In this document: in pieces, positions 39,701 to 51,370 of the stretch
Layout of the letters: each line of letters begins with the position of its first letter
Position numbering within the stretch: the first letter of the stretch is position 1
NCBI GenBank assembly: GCA_034509425.1
Contig: JAVTVJ010000072.1
Coordinates: forward strand, 1,364,001 to 1,428,000
Source: Eopsaltria australis
Taxonomy: Eukaryota > Chordata > Aves > Passeriformes > Petroicidae
Length of the DNA: 64,000 nt
Direction: 5' to 3'
Notes under the pieces: generated by a model
Told to the model about the DNA's origin: nothing
Database searches by the model: none
The model's input: the letters and a program-made list of their open reading frames with translations, nothing else
Program-made: the position numbers and the translations under genes

Positions 39701-42700
39701 CCTTATCTATGACCAAGATGTTGAGGCAGCCATCAGTGGAAAATAATCTGTTTCATGTAAGTAATTAACTATTGAATACTTAATAAGTATTTGTACATTA
39801 TACTTCTGTCTAAATATTCTCTTGAATTGTTCTTTGGCTTTGTCAGGAAAATTGAACTATAAAATTATTTCCTCTCTGTTTTATGTAAAAAGACAAAAAG
39901 TGTTCTTTTCTTTGAATATATTACCCTCCTTTTGGCCTGATAAACTTTCTTTATGGTAAGTACAGACTGTTTTCCAGAAATTCCAGGCAAGATTTTAAAC
40001 TTAGTTCCTGGCTTCTCTTTTAGCTGCTTCTTCCATTGTTTAAAAACATTTGAATGGATTTAATCATAGATTTGTAACACTGATTTAATTTTTTATCCAT
40101 TTTTTTGGACATGGTTTTGCCACCCACTTTGCAGACAAGCTGGCTACCTGCTAAAACTTCTCTCCATCCCTACGTGTAGGTTGAAAAGAGAGTGACTTAC
40201 TTACAAAGAAAGTGTCCTTGAAGATGGCTTAGCAAGAAGAGGAATAGAGGGTGTAAAAGGGGATACAAATGTGTAGCTGTATAACTAAGAAGTCATATAG
40301 GAGATTAGAAACTGATTGGAAAAGGCAAGGGATAACACAGAGAAGTACAGTTTGGGTAAAACATATTGTCTAGCTATTTGTATTCAAGAAACAAAGGCCC
40401 AGAGAAAATACTATGTCCCTGATGAGCTGTTAACACTAGCCTGTATTACTAGTGAATAGGTAATAACTTTACTCTAACACTTGGGGAGAATTAAGTTTCA
40501 GAGTGTGATAACATGTATATGTATGCATGAGTATATGTATATATTCACATTGATTCATATATTAGGGTGTGTGTTGGTAAAGCATAACACAAGCTATGCT
40601 ACCAGCATAGTATTTCTGTATTATTGTGTAAATATACACACATACATACATGCATACATGCAAAATATATATACTAACATAAATATAAAATATGACATGA
40701 GACATATCTTTACATATATGTAAGGAAACGGGCACATTTTAGCTTTTGAAAGTATAGCTAGCAACAGAGTTAGTTTGAATTGCCAGGTATCAGAATGGCT
40801 GGGGACATCATCTGTCCAAAAATCTAATCTAATTAAAATTTTGTGCATGATCTGCCTGTGATACACGAGCAGCTTGTTGCTGAAACAGAAGTGACTAAAT
40901 CTTAATGTAGAAGGTGAAGAGAGGAAGGAACAACCTTCAACTGTTCCTTTTCCCCAAGTGCTAGACAGTCCTTGCAATACCACTTTGGAGATCTCCAATT
41001 GTTTTAACTGATTTCTCAGTCTGAAGATTAAAATTTCTACTGCTCATTATTTGTAGTTTAGGAGTTACAGACCTATCCACAAGGCTGTATAAACAAGATA
41101 CCTGTTATTTAAAGTAGAAGTGAAATAATTCTTTTGTCTATTTAATTTTCAGGATTGGTATTTAGACTTACTTATCCTTCTGTAGCCAGCTAAATTTTCT
41201 AGAATAGTTTTTACTCAAATTATTCCTGACAAACGTTCAAAAATTAATTTGTCTTGATTAAGCAGTGGACTTAAGATAAAAGAGGTTCTTAAAGGAAAAG
41301 TATTCTACAAGCTTCCCTGCCCCACCTCCTACATATACATTCACACAGAAGTGTAAATATAGGCATTTCTGAATTGAAAATTTCCCCACCCTGAAAAAAA
41401 GTTGAAAAGTAGAACTTTCACCTTTCTCAAAGTCTCTCATTTCTGCTAGAAAAGTCCTTAACCTACTAAGCACGTTTTCTCCAGCCTGTTAGTGACTACC
41501 CTGTCTCCTTGAGCTCCTTGAATTGCTTCTCGGAAATCAGGAATAAATCAGGGCAAGAAAACCCTGCAGAGGAATACAAAGAAATCTGTGAGGACAGACT
41601 ATAGGACTTGAAAAAAGAAAAAGTGGAATTTCACACTGCTCCCTTCAGTCAGGCAGAGACACCACGTGGAGCTGGTCACAAAAAATGAACATGAGACTTG
41701 GGCATGAAATGGTTGAATTTTGAGGGGAATAAGGGCTGAGTGAAATTTAAAGTGCTTAATAACTATGTACTTGTAGAGAAAAAGATAATGGACAGCCCTT
41801 CTGGGGAGAATTTTTTTAGCAAACTGTGGTGGTTGTATTGGCTGGAGGGAGGACTTGACAGAACCAAGGAATTACTAAATGCTCCCCACTCCCCACATGA
41901 CAGCCTGAAAGACTCAAACACAACCTTGACTGCAAAAATGCTGACGAAATAACAAAGGAGTCTTTGCCACTTAATACACATAGATAAACAAACATGATTT
42001 TCACATAAAGTTGTTTCTTTCATTCCATTTGGAGCTGTGCAGGTCTTTAGTTGGATACTGTGGGATTGTATATATTATGCATGTATGGGGACCCTAAGGA
42101 CAAAGGAAAGTAATTTGGAAAATACATTTGAGGTTTTCAGAGACATTGACATCTTCCCTGTTTCTCAGCTACTGTGTAATGTATGGCAGAAGTAGGACAC
42201 TCTTCCTTTTGAGTTTATAAATGATGTGAGTTTTAACTGTCTGTAAAACCAGAATTGCTGGTACAGAAGCTGCTAAGTTTTGGAGCAATAACACCCTTGG
42301 GCACCATTAGAAAGAAATTTGGAATGTCATAGAATAATCAAACACCATGATGGAGCATGATGCAGGTGCTGTTTTTCAGAAGAAAATGCTTTCAGCTGAT
42401 TTTCCATCACCACTTCCTTGCACATCCTGCATGCTCTCTTTGGTCTCTGGTTCGAACAACATTCTCCAGTAGATCTCAGGTTGGGAGGGCTTGAAGCTGG
42501 TGTGAATACAGTGACATGGTTAAGCCAATTGAAGCACGTGCAGATTTACACAGTTTGTCTTGTTTAAATAAAACTTGATTTCATGAAAGAAGCAGATGAC
42601 CAGGATTTACAGGGAAAGTTGGGAAGGTAGAGAAAGAAGATGAATAGGAATAGTTGTAACTGTCAAGCTTTGAAGACCTCATTTGCAAGTTATCTTCTGG

Positions 42701-44935
42701 TTCTGTACTTCAAATGCAAAGAAAGGATTTACAGATCTCCTCATTTTAATTTAGGAATTACTGGGATGATTTGTAAATTAATCGTAGGAATTACATATAG
42801 CAAGTAGGATTTAAAAGCCTAGGGGAGGATTATGAAATGTGAAGTAGGATTAATTAACCTATTGTATGTATATAAATATATTTCTAGATATCTAAAGCTA
42901 TTGCATACAATAGTTAAATCATATTTTTAAATTAATGATGTGTAAATCAAATCTGAGTAAAATATTTTTTTTTTAACCAAGTGGCGATGTAAGACAAGTT
43001 GGAACAAAATCTAAAAAAGGCACATAAACACATACAATTTGTAGAACAAAGTCAGTACAGAGTACCTAGTACCAATGATAACGTATGTTAAGAAGAAAAG
43101 AAGGGGATGTACTGAAATAGTGACTTTCCCTAACTAGATTTCATTTGTAGAAACCTGTCCAGCTGGAACAAAGCAGCAGTCTAAAACAATCCTTTCAGTG
43201 ATTGGTGATTCACATGATGGTGAGGGGAAGTCAAGAGAGTGGAACTTAATAGAACCAGGGAAGAGTGCTTGCATCATGTTGATTAAGTTGATTAGAACAG
43301 ACAAATCCACTGACAGTGCGGTGATTAGAAACAACAGGGAAGTTACAGGCCTGAAAAAAACTTGCCATCCACAATAACTCTGGGATCTCTTTGCTTTTTA
43401 TTCCTTCTCCTTAAGTCCTAGGTCAAGGGAAGACTGGCTTGGCGAGCCACTGGCAGAGGCCATTTTAGCCTAATAGACTGATTCCATCTTTCAGATGGGC
43501 AAAATATCCTGTAATGGTAGCATGAGTAATTTTAGATTTTTAGTAGTACAGCTTTCCAGGACAAAAACATTATTTAACAACCAAAAATTAATGCCTTCTG
43601 GTAACCTGTAATCTGTCAGTAGAAGGCACCACAAAGTAGCAGACTTAAAATGCAAGAAAAAAACAACTGGCAGTGTTATCAGAACAATCTGAGGAATTTG
43701 ACTCACACTGTGAACATGTTTGAAATTTTTCTTGGCTGGCACTCAGATTGCATTTGCCAACTTGTAGCAAGTTGCTCAGATTTGCTCTGTGTTTGTAAAC
43801 ACCCTGCAGAATCCATTTTTACTCCATCAAAAAATCTATTTTTGTTCTGTTTCTAGATAAGCACCGTATATGAGAAGGGAAGAAAAGTCAAAGCAAAACC
43901 AAGACAGAGATCTTCAAATGAAGAAGGCAAATGAGAAAGAGACCTTCATTATGCAGAAAGTTTATTGGTAGAAAAGACATAATTCTCTATTAGTAAAAGA
44001 CAGAGATTGTCTACTTAGGCTCCTACATGCAATTAAGTTTCATCAAATTTTTAGCACCAAAAATTCTAGTCAGGTGTTCAGCTTCATCCATATTCCATTA
44101 ATAATTCAACAAGAATGTCTCAGGAATAAGGAATAAGTTTTCTTTGTATTAATGATGACTTTTGCACCGCTTTTAATTTTTCCTAATTACTTAGACACTT
44201 CTACAAATGCATTCAATGGTCACAGAGTAAATAGAGGAAGAGCTTCTCCTTTAAATGACTGACAAAGTTTAATATTCAAGGAAAGTTAGGACTTGATTTT
44301 GAGGTTCCAAAATGAACTTGCAGAGTAGAAGTCAAGGAAAAAATGTTATTCTTTGCAAAGGAAAAAAGTTCTGACTCCAGATAATTGAAACTGAAGACTG
44401 ACAATGTAAATTTATTCCTTCTTTAAAACACAAATGCAAGGAAAAAAAATGTAAGTGAAGCAAAAAGAATGAAGCAGCAAAAATTGCTTGAAGCTGAAAG
44501 CCAAATCAGGATAGCATTTAAGCATGAACACAGATGAAAAGTCAGGGTTGTGATACCTGACAGGTATTTACCTTCCCTCATTTTCTCTCAAAGCTCTTTC
44601 TGCAGTGCAGTTGTATTTAAGAAGTACCATGTTATCACCTCCCAGTCATCTGCGGTGTTAAATCCTGCTTCATACTGCCTTTTGAAAAAGAAACCAGTCT
44701 GTGGCTTAAACATTTTCTTGTAGCACCAAGTACCTTAAATTGTTTCCATCCCATGTGTGTGTAGGAGCTTCAAAGTACAGGAGGACCATTAGCTAACAAC
44801 TCCCCACTGGTACCAGCACACCTGCCTATTTCTCCTAGGCTGTCCCATTCTCATCTTCTTCTGCATCTGTTACATTCTACTTCATTCTCTACAAAAGTCA
44901 ACTGAGTGTTTCTTGCTTGCATCTACTTCTAATAG
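33791..44935. other. AT-rich non-coding stretch, no gene seen
   Basis: This is the longest stretch without a recognised repeat. Open frames reach 135 codons (38254-38661 plus) and 125 codons (40621-40998 minus). The first lies in a GC-richer islet; the second is partly made by TA-rich microsatellite-like sequence near 40500-40720. Neither has a recognisable domain. Short tandem duplications occur at 35019-35058. Confidence 0.5.
35019..35058. repeat. 23-bp tandem duplication
   Basis: CTGTTTTGTCCATGTCC occurs at 35019-35035 and again, exactly, at 35042-35058. A local duplication, probably from replication slippage. Confidence 0.85.
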
Positions 44936-45557
44936 GACTGTAGAATTGTAAAACCACGCAATTATCTAGATTGGAAGGGAGCCCCAGAGAGCATATCATT
45001 CAACTCACTGCTCAAAGTAAGTCTCTTTAGATCATGTTGCTCATGGCTGTGTCTAGTCAAGTCTTGAACAATTCCAAGGACAATTGAAGTCTTGAACAAT
45101 TTCTGAATAACCTGTTCCTTTCTTTTACCTCGCCTTTTGGAAAACAAAAAATAATCCTTGCATCTAATCAGAATTTTTCATGTTCCAACTTGTTTGTCAT
45201 TCATCCTGACTTGTCACTCTCTGAGAAGGGTCTGGCTTAGTTTTCTCTGTATCCTCACAAGCACCTTTGGACAGCAATAACCTTTTCTCTTAGCCTTCTC
45301 TTCTCCAGACTAAAACAATATTGTCTCAGTCTGTCCTTGTGCATCATGTGCCCTAACGCCCTAACAATCTTGCCGGGACCCACTGGATTCACTTTATGAT
45401 GTCAGTATCTTCCCTGTTAAGTCTAAAACTGGATACAGAACTCCAAATATAATTTGATAAGTGCTGAATACATTGGAAGGATCACTTCCTTGAAACTGCT
45501 GGCTACACTCCTACTAATACAGTCCAGGCTGCCACTGATCTTTTTGCTGCAAGGGTA
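44936..45557 (-). mobile_element. Old CR1 LINE, 3' part (below the LTR insertion)
   Basis: This is the 3' portion of a decayed CR1 read on the minus strand. The conserved terminus is at 44936-45000 (AGATTGGAAGGGAGCCCC on the plus strand). Further up come TTCTCTTAGCCTTCTCTTCT, matching the LEKRRLR segment in antisense, and CAGGCTGCCACTGATCTTTT just before the break. At 45558 the element is interrupted by an LTR and resumes at 46172. A 28-bp tandem duplication (AAGTCTTGAACAATT at 45059 and 45087) disturbs the 3' untranslated part. No reading frame survives. Confidence 0.88.
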
Positions 45558-46165
45558 TGTAGCTGCAGTGGATGTGTCCTTGGAGACCCCAGGGGGAGAT
45601 GACGTAGAAAAAGAGAAAGATCATTGGTGGAGAAAGTCCAAAGGGGCTGGGTACCCCCTGGAAAGTGGAGTGACCATGGTTTAACCCAGGACAAACCAGA
45701 GTAGCCACTGCTGGTGTCCATCATCTCTTCCCTCCCCCTAAGAGCCTTTGTACTATTCCATGTTATCTCCTGGGCCCCTTTCCTTCCCCATCCCATAGGA
45801 CCAAGTAACCCTGGACATTCCCTATCCTCCCCCAGATCCCCTGGTGATTGGTTGTATGAGATAACTCTTAAGTCTGGGTCTGAGGGCCCCTCAGCCTCTT
45901 GGATCCCTGCCTCTCCTCTGTGTTGAGCTTCCTGCAATAAAGCCACTCAGAATTACAGGCACTCCAAGAGCCCTCTCGTTATTCTCTTCAGCTGATAGCT
46001 AAACCGAGCTCAGTCCCTGCACCACCAACGCAGGCCGCAGTTTCTCTGGGTAAGTGTCTGGAAGACGCTGCCAGAGTGCCCTGGGGACAGGGGCACTCCT
46101 GGAAATATAGCCAGCTGGAATCTGTCGTACTTCGCCGGGCTGGACAGAGGAACCAGCGAGCTATA
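45558..46165 (+). mobile_element. Solo LTR, ERVK-like, inserted in CR1
   Basis: This 608-bp LTR starts TGTAGC and ends GCTATA, an imperfect inverted terminal repeat. It interrupts the CR1 between TTTGCTGCAAGGGTA and CACTGCTGACTCATG, which are contiguous in intact CR1 copies; the CR1 at 63292 shows the joined form AGGGCACTGCTGACTCATGG. Flanks are AGGGTA and GGGGTA, a 6-bp duplication with one mismatch (or 5-bp GGGTA). AATAAA at 45936-45941 supports plus orientation, and an ATTGG (inverted CCAAT) lies near 45847. The 147-codon minus-strand open frame here is chance. No internal retroviral genes remain. Confidence 0.85.
45936..45941 (+). promoter_or_regulatory. LTR polyadenylation signal
   Basis: AATAAA lies about 230 bases before the LTR 3' end, which would place it in the R region. 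It fixes the likely orientation of the LTR as plus, opposite to the host CR1. Confidence 0.65.
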
Positions 46166-46171
46166 GGGGTA

Positions 46172-47845
46172 CACTGCTGACTCATGCTCAACTTGTTATC
46201 CAACACAGATCCTTTTCTTCAGAGCTCCTTGCTAGGCAGCTCACACCTTGTACTGTTGCATGGGATTATCCCCCTCTATATGTAAGACTGCATTTGCTTT
46301 CACTGAACTTCATAAAATTCCTGTCTATAGGAATTTTATATCTATAAAATTTCTCCATTCTGCCCAGGTGCCCATGTCCTCTAACATACTGATCACTTCC
46401 CACATTTGTCATTCACAAATTCACTGAGAGTGCATTCTGTCCCATTTTTCAGGCTTTAATAGAGACATTGCACAATGCTGGTTCCAGTGTTGATCCCTGA
46501 TGGTCACTAGTTACTGACCTTCAGATGGACTAGGCAATGATCACAAGTCATTGAGACTTGCAGTCCAGGTGATTTTCCACCCACCTTAAGAGCCAGTCTG
46601 TATCTTATCAATGTGGTAACAAGGACACTCTGGGAGATGGTGTCAGAATCTTTGTTAAATAAAGTCAAAGTATAAAACATTCTCTGCCATCCTTTTGTGA
46701 GTCGCACTAGGCATCTTATCATAAAAAAATGTGAGATTGTTCAAGGATGGCTTGACCTTTGTAAATCTCTACTTGCTGTTGCTAGTCACTCTCTTGTCCT
46801 TCACGTACTTGGGAGCAGCTTCTTAGAGGACTGGCTCCAAAATCTTTCATGGGACTGATGTGAGGCTGATCAGTTTGATAACTGAATCTCCCTTCTGGCC
46901 CATCTTTAAGATGGGTATGACACTTGCCTTTTTCCAGTCATTTAGAACTTTTCCCTGCTGTCATAACCATTGAGAGATGACAGAGAGTATCCCTGAAGTG
47001 CCATCAGCACTGGAGGAGGCATTCCATCTGGTTCCAAGGGCTGTTGAATTTCTAACTGGTTTAAGTTATTCCAGACTCCCCCTCTACTGTGAGTTCTGCT
47101 TCACTTTTATAGACTCTGCTAGTGGGCTCAGGGACCTGGGATGCCTGAGTAAATATGATAAATATTTCAATAGTAAATATTACCAGTGAAAGCTGAGGCA
47201 AAGAAAATGTATTCCACATCCCTAGTCACTAAGTCCCCTGCCCACTGAACAGTGGACCCATTTGCTAGCCTTTCTTTAAACTGTCAATATATTTACAAAA
47301 TCCTTTCTTGTTTTCTTTCACCTCCATCACTGTATTCAACTCCAGCTGACCTTTGGCTTTTTTAGCTAAATTGCTACATACATGGTCAATACTTTTTTAT
47401 TCCTTTTGAGCAGACTGCTTCCACCTTCTGTGTATTTCTTTTTTGAATCTGAAGTCAGACAGAATTTTCATGTTCATCCACACTGGCCTTCTGCTGTGAT
47501 TGCTCCACTTTCTGTGTGTTGGAATGGACTATTCTTTCCCTCTAAGTAAGCTGTCAGTGAAGCCTCCCCAGAGGAGTCTGTTGCAGCTTTCTTGGGCTCT
47601 TTGAACTCCAGGCAAGATTTCTGGGGAATCTTGCCAAGCAGGTCCATGAAGAGGTGACCATCTGTTCTTTCAAGTCCAAGGCTGAAATTCAGATGTATGT
47701 GTTTCTTACTTTTCTCAGGATCTTAAACTTCATAGTCTCCCAGTCACTGCAGCCAAGGTTGTCCTTAACCTTAATATTTTAAACCAGTTTTTACTTCCTT
47801 GGGAATAAATAACTAGTCCAAGAAAGCATTTGAATTGGTTCACTG
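46172..47845 (-). mobile_element. Old CR1 LINE, endonuclease end to RT (above the LTR insertion)
   Basis: This is the continuation of the CR1 at 44936-45557, still on the minus strand. Near 47760-47730 the reading DNLGCSDWETMKFKIL matches the C-terminal GSLGCSDHEMVEF motif of the CR1 apurinic endonuclease. At 46930-46850 the reading ASVIPILKMGQKGDS...LISLTSVP corresponds to ANVxPIFKKGxKxDPxNYRPVSLTS at the RT start. The SKFADDTK-like region lies near 46430 and the AKC-like region near 46300. Many stops and frameshifts are present, so it is inactive. Together with the 3' part it makes about 2.3 kb of CR1. Confidence 0.85.
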
Positions 47846-48300
47846 ATCACTTACATAAAAAAATGTCTCCTGTACACTTTTAGAAATCTCCTACATCTCT
47901 TGTACCCCACTTTATTACTGTTCCAGAAAATACATTGGCAGTTAAATTGACACATAGCATCATGACCTGTGATTCTGGAGCTTTCTCCACCTACTTTAAA
48001 AATTCTTCTGAAGCAGCAGATCTGCAAGGAAGCAGGAACCAGAACTCGTAAACTTCCAGCTTTCTCCATCTTGAAAGTGTGCCTCCACTGCGTGTTTGAC
48101 CATGGTCTCAGGCTATTTCTCCATTGCTGCTTTGTATGGCTCATACTGTTGTCATTGCCAATTTTCAGTGAAGACTCACTCAACCTCCTTTTCATTTTCC
48201 CTGATGACACACAACCTGTACACCTCTTCCTTCAGCTCCTCCACTGAGTGACTCAGTGCCTCAAGCAAAGCACATCTCCCACATGAGAGGGATGCCCAGG
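47846..48300 (-). mobile_element. Possible CR1 5' continuation with ORF1 remnant
   Basis: Read on the minus strand, 48256-48176 gives SVEELKEEVYRLCVIRENEK, which resembles the EExxRLRSIRExEREID-like segment of avian CR1 ORF1. If it belongs to the same element, most of the endonuclease N-terminal half (several hundred bases) has been lost between it and 47845. A 119-codon minus-strand open frame (47851-48210) overlaps in another frame and has no recognised domain. The similarity is short, so the assignment is tentative. Confidence 0.4.
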
Positions 48301-49959
48301 ACCAGGCATTCCCCAGCATCTATCTGAACATAGATAGATTGTCAGGGAAAACGTCTCCAAAACAACAATGGCACTTGTACCAGTCAATACCAAAGAATGT
48401 ACCCTCAGCATGCTGAAAACATTATAGGACAGTTTTCAAGCACCCAGAGTCTTGAGCAGTTTTTCTGTGTCCTTCTGTGCCCCTGCTGTGCCATGATATC
48501 TGATATCCCTCTGGTGTGCTCAAAAACCTGGAAGAATAGCAATTGTTTCCTCATCTTTGCTGCTCTGTATTCTGTTTTGCCTTTGCTTCTCAGATAGCTG
48601 AACCTGGCAGCAAAAAGAAAGAACATGCCAAGAGCATGTGCAAGAAGAAGAGGCTTTTAACACAGAAGAGAAATTAAAAAGGTGATAAGTAATAATCCAT
48701 TACTGCTTCTCAGTAATTCGAGTTAAGATTTTTAACCTTGTACCTAAAAAATATACCATATATACTGCACTAAGCATTACAGATAATGTCACTATTTTAG
48801 CAGTTTCTGTTTTGATGTAAAATTGGTTATGAACTTCCGTTGAACTGACCAGTTTACCTAGCAATGTCATTGCTAGGCTCAACTTTACATCTGTCAGCAT
48901 AGCACTAGAGAACAGACTAAGGAAACAAGGTTCCAGACCTTAATTACTCACAATTGTATTTGTATTGATTTATTGAACACCTTATTCATGAGCTCTCATT
49001 GCAAGGATTACACTGTTTGTGATCTTTTTACCTTTTCCTGCCACTTGCAAATCAAACACACATTTGAAAGTCAAGAAAGCATGTTTACATTACTGCTGTA
49101 ATTGACAAAACACACCTGTTATCCTCTCAATGGATAAATTAAACCTATGATAGACCTTAGAAATAAAGCATGAAAGGGAAATGACAGTTATTTGAAGTAA
49201 CATGGAGCATGAAATGTAGGAATGAAAGCTTGAAAGCAAACAGCATGAAATACAGTGTATGAACATGTGTCAAACTTATGCAGCTTTGTGCTTGCATAAG
49301 TTATTTTACTTTTTAAGTAGGTACTTCAAAGATAGCGGAAAGCTTTTTGTGTGTGTGTGTCTTGGTTTTTACCTCCTGACAATGACAGCTCTTTTATCTG
49401 AGCTACAGGGAAAAACAGTCCTGTAGAGCATCAGTAGTAAAATCATGAACAATAACAAAAGAAGTGAAATTAAGAGGTAGAGGAAAGAGCAAATTGCCTA
49501 GGATGAACACAATCATAACCATCTATTCTTAACACATGCTTATCAAGGTTTCTTAAAAATTCCCAGTGATAGTCATTCCACCATTCTTTCTGTCTAGAGA
49601 AATCCCATTTTATTCTGCATTTAAGTGTCCATACTATTTTCTGTATATTCTTTATGGTGAAACTGGGGAACAATTTATTTCCTTCTTCTCTATGGCAAAA
49701 AAATGTTCAAAAACCTTCACGGTGTGCAGAACCAGAAAACAAATAGGCTAGAATTTCATTCTTAGGTCGCTTTGTTACCTTCCAGACTGCAACACATAGC
49801 AGTTTGTTCAATGATATTTTCTCACTCAATCTTTTTTTTTAGATTCTTAGGGGAGGAACCTTACCTGATAGGCTAATTTTGTTTGCTTTATGTTACCTTT
49901 ACTTAAAGTATCTTTTAAGAATAGGCTGCTGGTTACTATTCATGATATTGTACTCCCTA
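48301..49959. other. AT-rich non-coding stretch, no gene seen
   Basis: Open frames are at most 73 codons. A (GT)n tract of about 13 bases lies near 49350. I found no repeat family boundary. Confidence 0.5.
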
Positions 49960-50457
49960 TTTTTAATGACTCCACTGGGTCAGACTGGGACAGAGTAAAT
50001 TTCATTCATTCACAGTCTGTATCATTCTCTGTTTTGGATTTGTAACTAAACCAGTGTTGAAAGCACAACAGTGTTTTTGTCTGTTGCTGAGTATTTACAC
50101 AGCAACAAGGCTTTATCTTTTTTTCATTCTGTCCGCTTAATGAGTGGGATGGGGATGTGCTAAAATCTGGGAGGGAACATGGCTGGGATAGCTGATCCAA
50201 ACTGACCAGAGGCATACACCGTACCACATGATATCATGCTCAGCCATAACATCTGGGAGAAAGGAGGAGCAAGGGACTTCCAATGGGAAGTAATGAAAAA
50301 GTTTCTTATTTTTCTTTGCTTCCATGTGAGCTTTATTTTACCTGTTAAAGTCTTTTTATCTTGGTTTTGCTCCTCCAATTCTCTTTCCCATCCCACTGAG
50401 TAGGAAGTAAGCCAACAACTGACCTGCTCAGCTGCTACCCAGGGTCAATCCACCACA
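49960..50457 (+). mobile_element. ERVL-type avian LTR, plus orientation
   Basis: The order of motifs matches an abundant avian ERVL-class LTR: ACTGGGTCAGACTGGGACAG near 49975, GATTTGTAACTAAACCAGTG near 50037, GTTGCTGAGTATTTACACAG near 50083, CTGATCCAAACTGACCAGAG near 50192, ACCTGTTAAAGTCTTTTTAT near 50340 (the family's CTATTAAACTGTCTTTATC polyadenylation region), and a 3' end of AGGGTCAATCCACCACA (family GGGGTTAAACCACAACA). It is about 500 bases long and diverged. The 5' boundary is uncertain by tens of bases. No internal retroviral sequence adjoins it, so it is probably an old solo LTR. It is a different subfamily from the copy at 25421-25865. Confidence 0.75.
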
Positions 50458-51079
50458 CTGGCTGTAAATATGAGAAGAGATACTGCCAATCTCAAAAATT
50501 TCTGTCTATGTTTTTATCCCATAGGAACTTTAGAAACTTAGTAGCTTTTAATGGCATTTTCTTATTTGCTTTTGTTCTTTATTCTTTTCTCCCTACTTCA
50601 AGTGCTATTATTTGGCACTTCAGGAGCAAAATAAGTCACCTAATATACTTCATCTGGTGTGTTGGGTACTTTCAGAGTAGGTTGTGAAACTGGGCAAATA
50701 CTATGCACCTGACTGAAGCCATAGAATTACTGATAAAGATATGCATTGTGGAGACAGTTCCCCCAGGGAAGTCACCCCACTGACTCCTCAGCATGGCCAT
50801 TCTGGAAGAGTCTAAGAGTCCATCTCCTTGGAGGCAGAGTCTCCAAGCTCATTCACCAGGGCTCTCCATGCTAACACTTCAGTGAGGTTCTGCCTGAGCC
50901 TTGGGAGGAAGGCATATGGTCATTCTGTGGGTTATCAGCATAAGCCCAGCATTTTGATTTCCCGGTTACACTTTCATCCCACCTTCCTCATGTGCCTTCC
51001 ATTATATTCATTCATACTGAGATTCAGCTGACATTCTATTGCCTCTCAATTTCCCTCCTGCAATTTTACAAGCAACCCT

Positions 51080-51370
51080 TACATTTCATGTTCTGAGTAA
51101 CCTGATGTATTAGCAGATTTTTGTAATTCACCTCTTGATCTCTTCATGGGTATCTGGGATTAAACTAACTAGCACAGTTCCCTGCAGAACTGTGACCAGC
51201 CTCCTTTCTGTGGGCTGATTACTTCATCTAATTTCCTGGGGTTTACCCTTCAAATAATTTTTGAACATGCTAGTACTTTTACTCCTTCCTCCTATTTGTT
51301 TTCTTTTTTAAAAAGGTCTATGAAAAAGGTTGTCAATGCCTTTTTCTGAAAGTCCTTTGAATTAAGACTC
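51080..51370 (-). mobile_element. Possible ancient CR1 RT fragment
   Basis: The plus strand carries GCACAGTTCCCTGCAGAACT followed by GTGACCAGCCTCC. Later comes GTCAATGCCTTTTTCTGAAA followed by GTCC. In antisense CR1 these two landmarks occur in this order (GTACAGACCCCTGAGG...TGACCxGCCT and GTCAAAGGCTTTACTGAAGTCC) at similar spacing. The intervening sequence is too decayed to translate. If correct, this is older than the other CR1 copies here. Confidence 0.4.

Noticed and set aside
40621..40998. 125-codon minus-strand open frame
   Set aside because: Its C-terminal part (CMYACMYVCIF) comes from TA/CA-rich microsatellite-like sequence, and the rest has no recognisable motif.
45503..45946. 147-codon minus-strand open frame
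   Set aside because: It spans the CR1/LTR junction and runs antisense to the LTR, so it cannot be an ancestral coding sequence.
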